From Streptococcus parasanguinis (lineage in GTDB: Bacteria; Bacillota; Bacilli; Lactobacillales; Streptococcaceae): DNA of 64,000 nt. Made by a program: the position numbers and the translations under genes. Shown here piece by piece: positions 62,948 through 64,000 of the stretch. Numbering within the stretch: position 1 is the stretch's first letter; each line of letters begins with the position of its first letter. The stretch spans positions 124,001 to 188,000 of the forward strand of contig NZ_JAHZPC010000001.1 of the NCBI RefSeq assembly GCF_019929185.1. The letters are read 5' to 3'. The notes under the pieces are model-generated. The model saw only the letters and a list, made by a program, of their open reading frames with translations, was not told where the DNA came from and did no database searches.

Positions 62948-63770
62948 TGTCTACTACTACCATTCTATCTTGTCCAAATTGGTCTTTCAAAACTCGAACT
63001 TGTTTGTCGGGAAATGCCTTTTGAAAGAGCTCTTTTACTTTGTTCCCTTGCTTATAGCCGATCTCTAGATAGACCTTCCCTTCTGGTGTTAAAACACTTG
63101 GTGCTTGCCGGGCAATCTTTTCGTAGATAGCATATCCATCACGGTCTGCAAAGAGAGCTAAGTGAGGTTCAGAGGCTAATACATTGGCTCCAACTTCTTC
63201 TAGATCATTACGTGAGATATAGGGTGGATTGGAAACAATCAAGTCGTATGGACCTTCTAGATGATCCAGAACATCAGAATACTTAAAATCAAGGATTGCT
63301 TCTAACTGCTGGGCATTTTTTTGAGCTAGGGCTAAGGCCTCCTCTGACACATCACTAGCTTGAATCTGCCAGTTAGGTTTAGCAAGGGCTATGCTAATGG
63401 CAATGGCACCACTTCCTGTTCCAATATCCAGAACTCGTAAGGCTTCCCCAGCGTTTTCTTCAAGAATGAGTGCGACCAATTCTTCCGTTTCAGGTCTAGG
63501 AATCAGCACGCGCTCATCAACTGTAAAAGCATGGCCACAAAATTCTGCACTCCCAATAATATATTGGGCAGGGATGTGATGTTTCAACTGCTCAAAGATG
63601 GATAGAAGCAAGTCCTGATCCTCTACTTCCACTTCTTTTTGCAAGGCAAGAACAAAGTCTGTAAAGGTCCAGTTTTTTAAAGCTCGATACGCGAAGGAGA
63701 GGCTTTCTGCTTCCTCTCCAACGGCTATTAATTCTTCTTCATACTGGGCTAATAATGATCCCAACAACAT
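62934..63770 (-). CDS. prmC: Peptide chain release factor N5-glutamine methyltransferase
   Basis: 278 residues. Methylates the Gln of the GGQ motif in release factors; prfA lies directly upstream. N-terminal helical domain with AQYIIGSAEFCGHAFTVDERVLIPRPETEE, SAM motif I LDIGTGSGAIAISIAL, and the NPPYIS motif that holds the Gln. The ATG overlaps the prfA stop (TAATG). Confidence 0.96.
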   Translation of the reverse strand: MLLGSLLAQYEEELIAVGEEAESLSFAYRALKNWTFTDFVLALQKEVEVEDQDLLLSIFEQLKHHIPAQYIIGSAEFCGHAFTVDERVLIPRPETEELVALILEENAGEALRVLDIGTGSGAIAISIALAKPNWQIQASDVSEEALALAQKNAQQLEAILDFKYSDVLDHLEGPYDLIVSNPPYISRNDLEEVGANVLASEPHLALFADRDGYAIYEKIARQAPSVLTPEGKVYLEIGYKQGNKVKELFQKAFPDKQVRVLKDQFGQDRMVVVDNGSH

Positions 63771-64000
63771 TATTTATTCAACTCTTCTAGTTTTTGTGTT
63801 TGATCATACAAGACCAAAGCATCGACCACTTCATCTAATTTACCAGATAAGATAGCATCCAGTTTTTGAAGGGTCAAGCCAATCCGGTGATCAGTCACAC
63901 GGTTTTGAGGGAAGTTATAAGTCCGGATCCGCTCTGAACGGTCACCAGTACCGATAGTTGACTTCCGCTCAGCGTCTTGCTCATCTTGGGCAATCTGAGC
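63770..64000 (-). CDS. prfA: Peptide chain release factor 1, C-terminal part (cut by window edge)
   Basis: Last 76 codons, read on the minus strand: it begins [14 protein letters not shown], then [16 protein letters not shown] and [15 protein letters not shown], the highly conserved stretch after the GGQ motif (GGQ itself lies outside), and ends QKLEELNK. Terminates translation at UAA/UAG. First visible gene of the prmC series. Confidence 0.95.
   Translation of the reverse strand, partial: AQIAQDEQDAERKSTIGTGDRSERIRTYNFPQNRVTDHRIGLTLQKLDAILSGKLDEVVDALVLYDQTQKLEELNK

Overview
The window is chromosomal DNA of a streptococcus, most likely an oral species of the mitis/sanguinis type. Evidence: moderate-to-low GC, AAGGAG-type ribosome binding sites, many housekeeping proteins that read like pneumococcal ones (RbgA, DprA, TrmFO, XerS, YlxM/Ffh, PvaA, GlyA, PrmC, PrfA), a YSIRK-like signal peptide, an LPXTG protein and XerS with an adjacent dif_SL-like site. 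No tRNA, rRNA, CRISPR array or intact insertion sequence was seen.

The replication terminus appears to lie near 33.15 kb. Every gene up to 31.9 kb is on the + strand; from 32.0 kb on almost all are on the - strand, so transcription on both arms converges on the dif/xerS locus.

Left arm (+): a heterodimeric ABC exporter (first subunit cut by the window edge); a secreted beta-helix protein resembling alpha-glucan hydrolases; a GNAT acetyltransferase with a downstream alkD broken by one stop codon; an unassigned structured small RNA; a DUF3137/LemA pair; asd and dapA (aspartate-family and cell-wall precursors) separated by a structured intergenic repeat; an ATP-cone protein; rbgA-rnhB-ROK kinase; dprA; topA; satD-satE behind three operator-like repeats spaced 28 bp apart; a membrane-anchored orphan; trmFO; an uncharacterised esterase-esterase-ATP-grasp unit; and a pyruvate (or acetoin) dehydrogenase operon, with the lipoyl domain on E3 instead of E2, followed by lplA.

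Terminus region (32.0-34.0 kb): xerS, whose predicted promoter overlaps the dif-like site; about 0.9 kb of AT-rich DNA with repeated TGTACTTTAT motifs; and a probable short minus-strand transcript encoding a 26-residue hydrophobic peptide.

Right arm (-): an acetyl-esterase, a DUF915 hydrolase and ylxM-(small ORF)-ffh. Upstream of ylxM lies a tightly overlapping five-gene operon (glycosyltransferase, OleD-like dehydrogenase, lactonase-like metallo-hydrolase, PaaK/CapK-like adenylating enzyme, KAS III-like synthase). It looks like a small biosynthetic cluster making a glycosylated acyl product, and it is the best candidate here for an undescribed system. A GntR regulator diverges from guaA (+). 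An AT-rich accessory block (46.3-57.1 kb) then carries an agmatine deiminase cluster (aguR, aguB, aguD, aguA, no aguC), an orphan GH2-like beta-domain protein, a small membrane protein, and a 1,279-residue SEC10/PgrA-type LPXTG surface protein with a divergent XRE regulator. The window closes with a DUF1002 secreted protein, a second DUF915 hydrolase, and the conserved pvaA, NA37, glyA, Sua5, prmC, prfA series.
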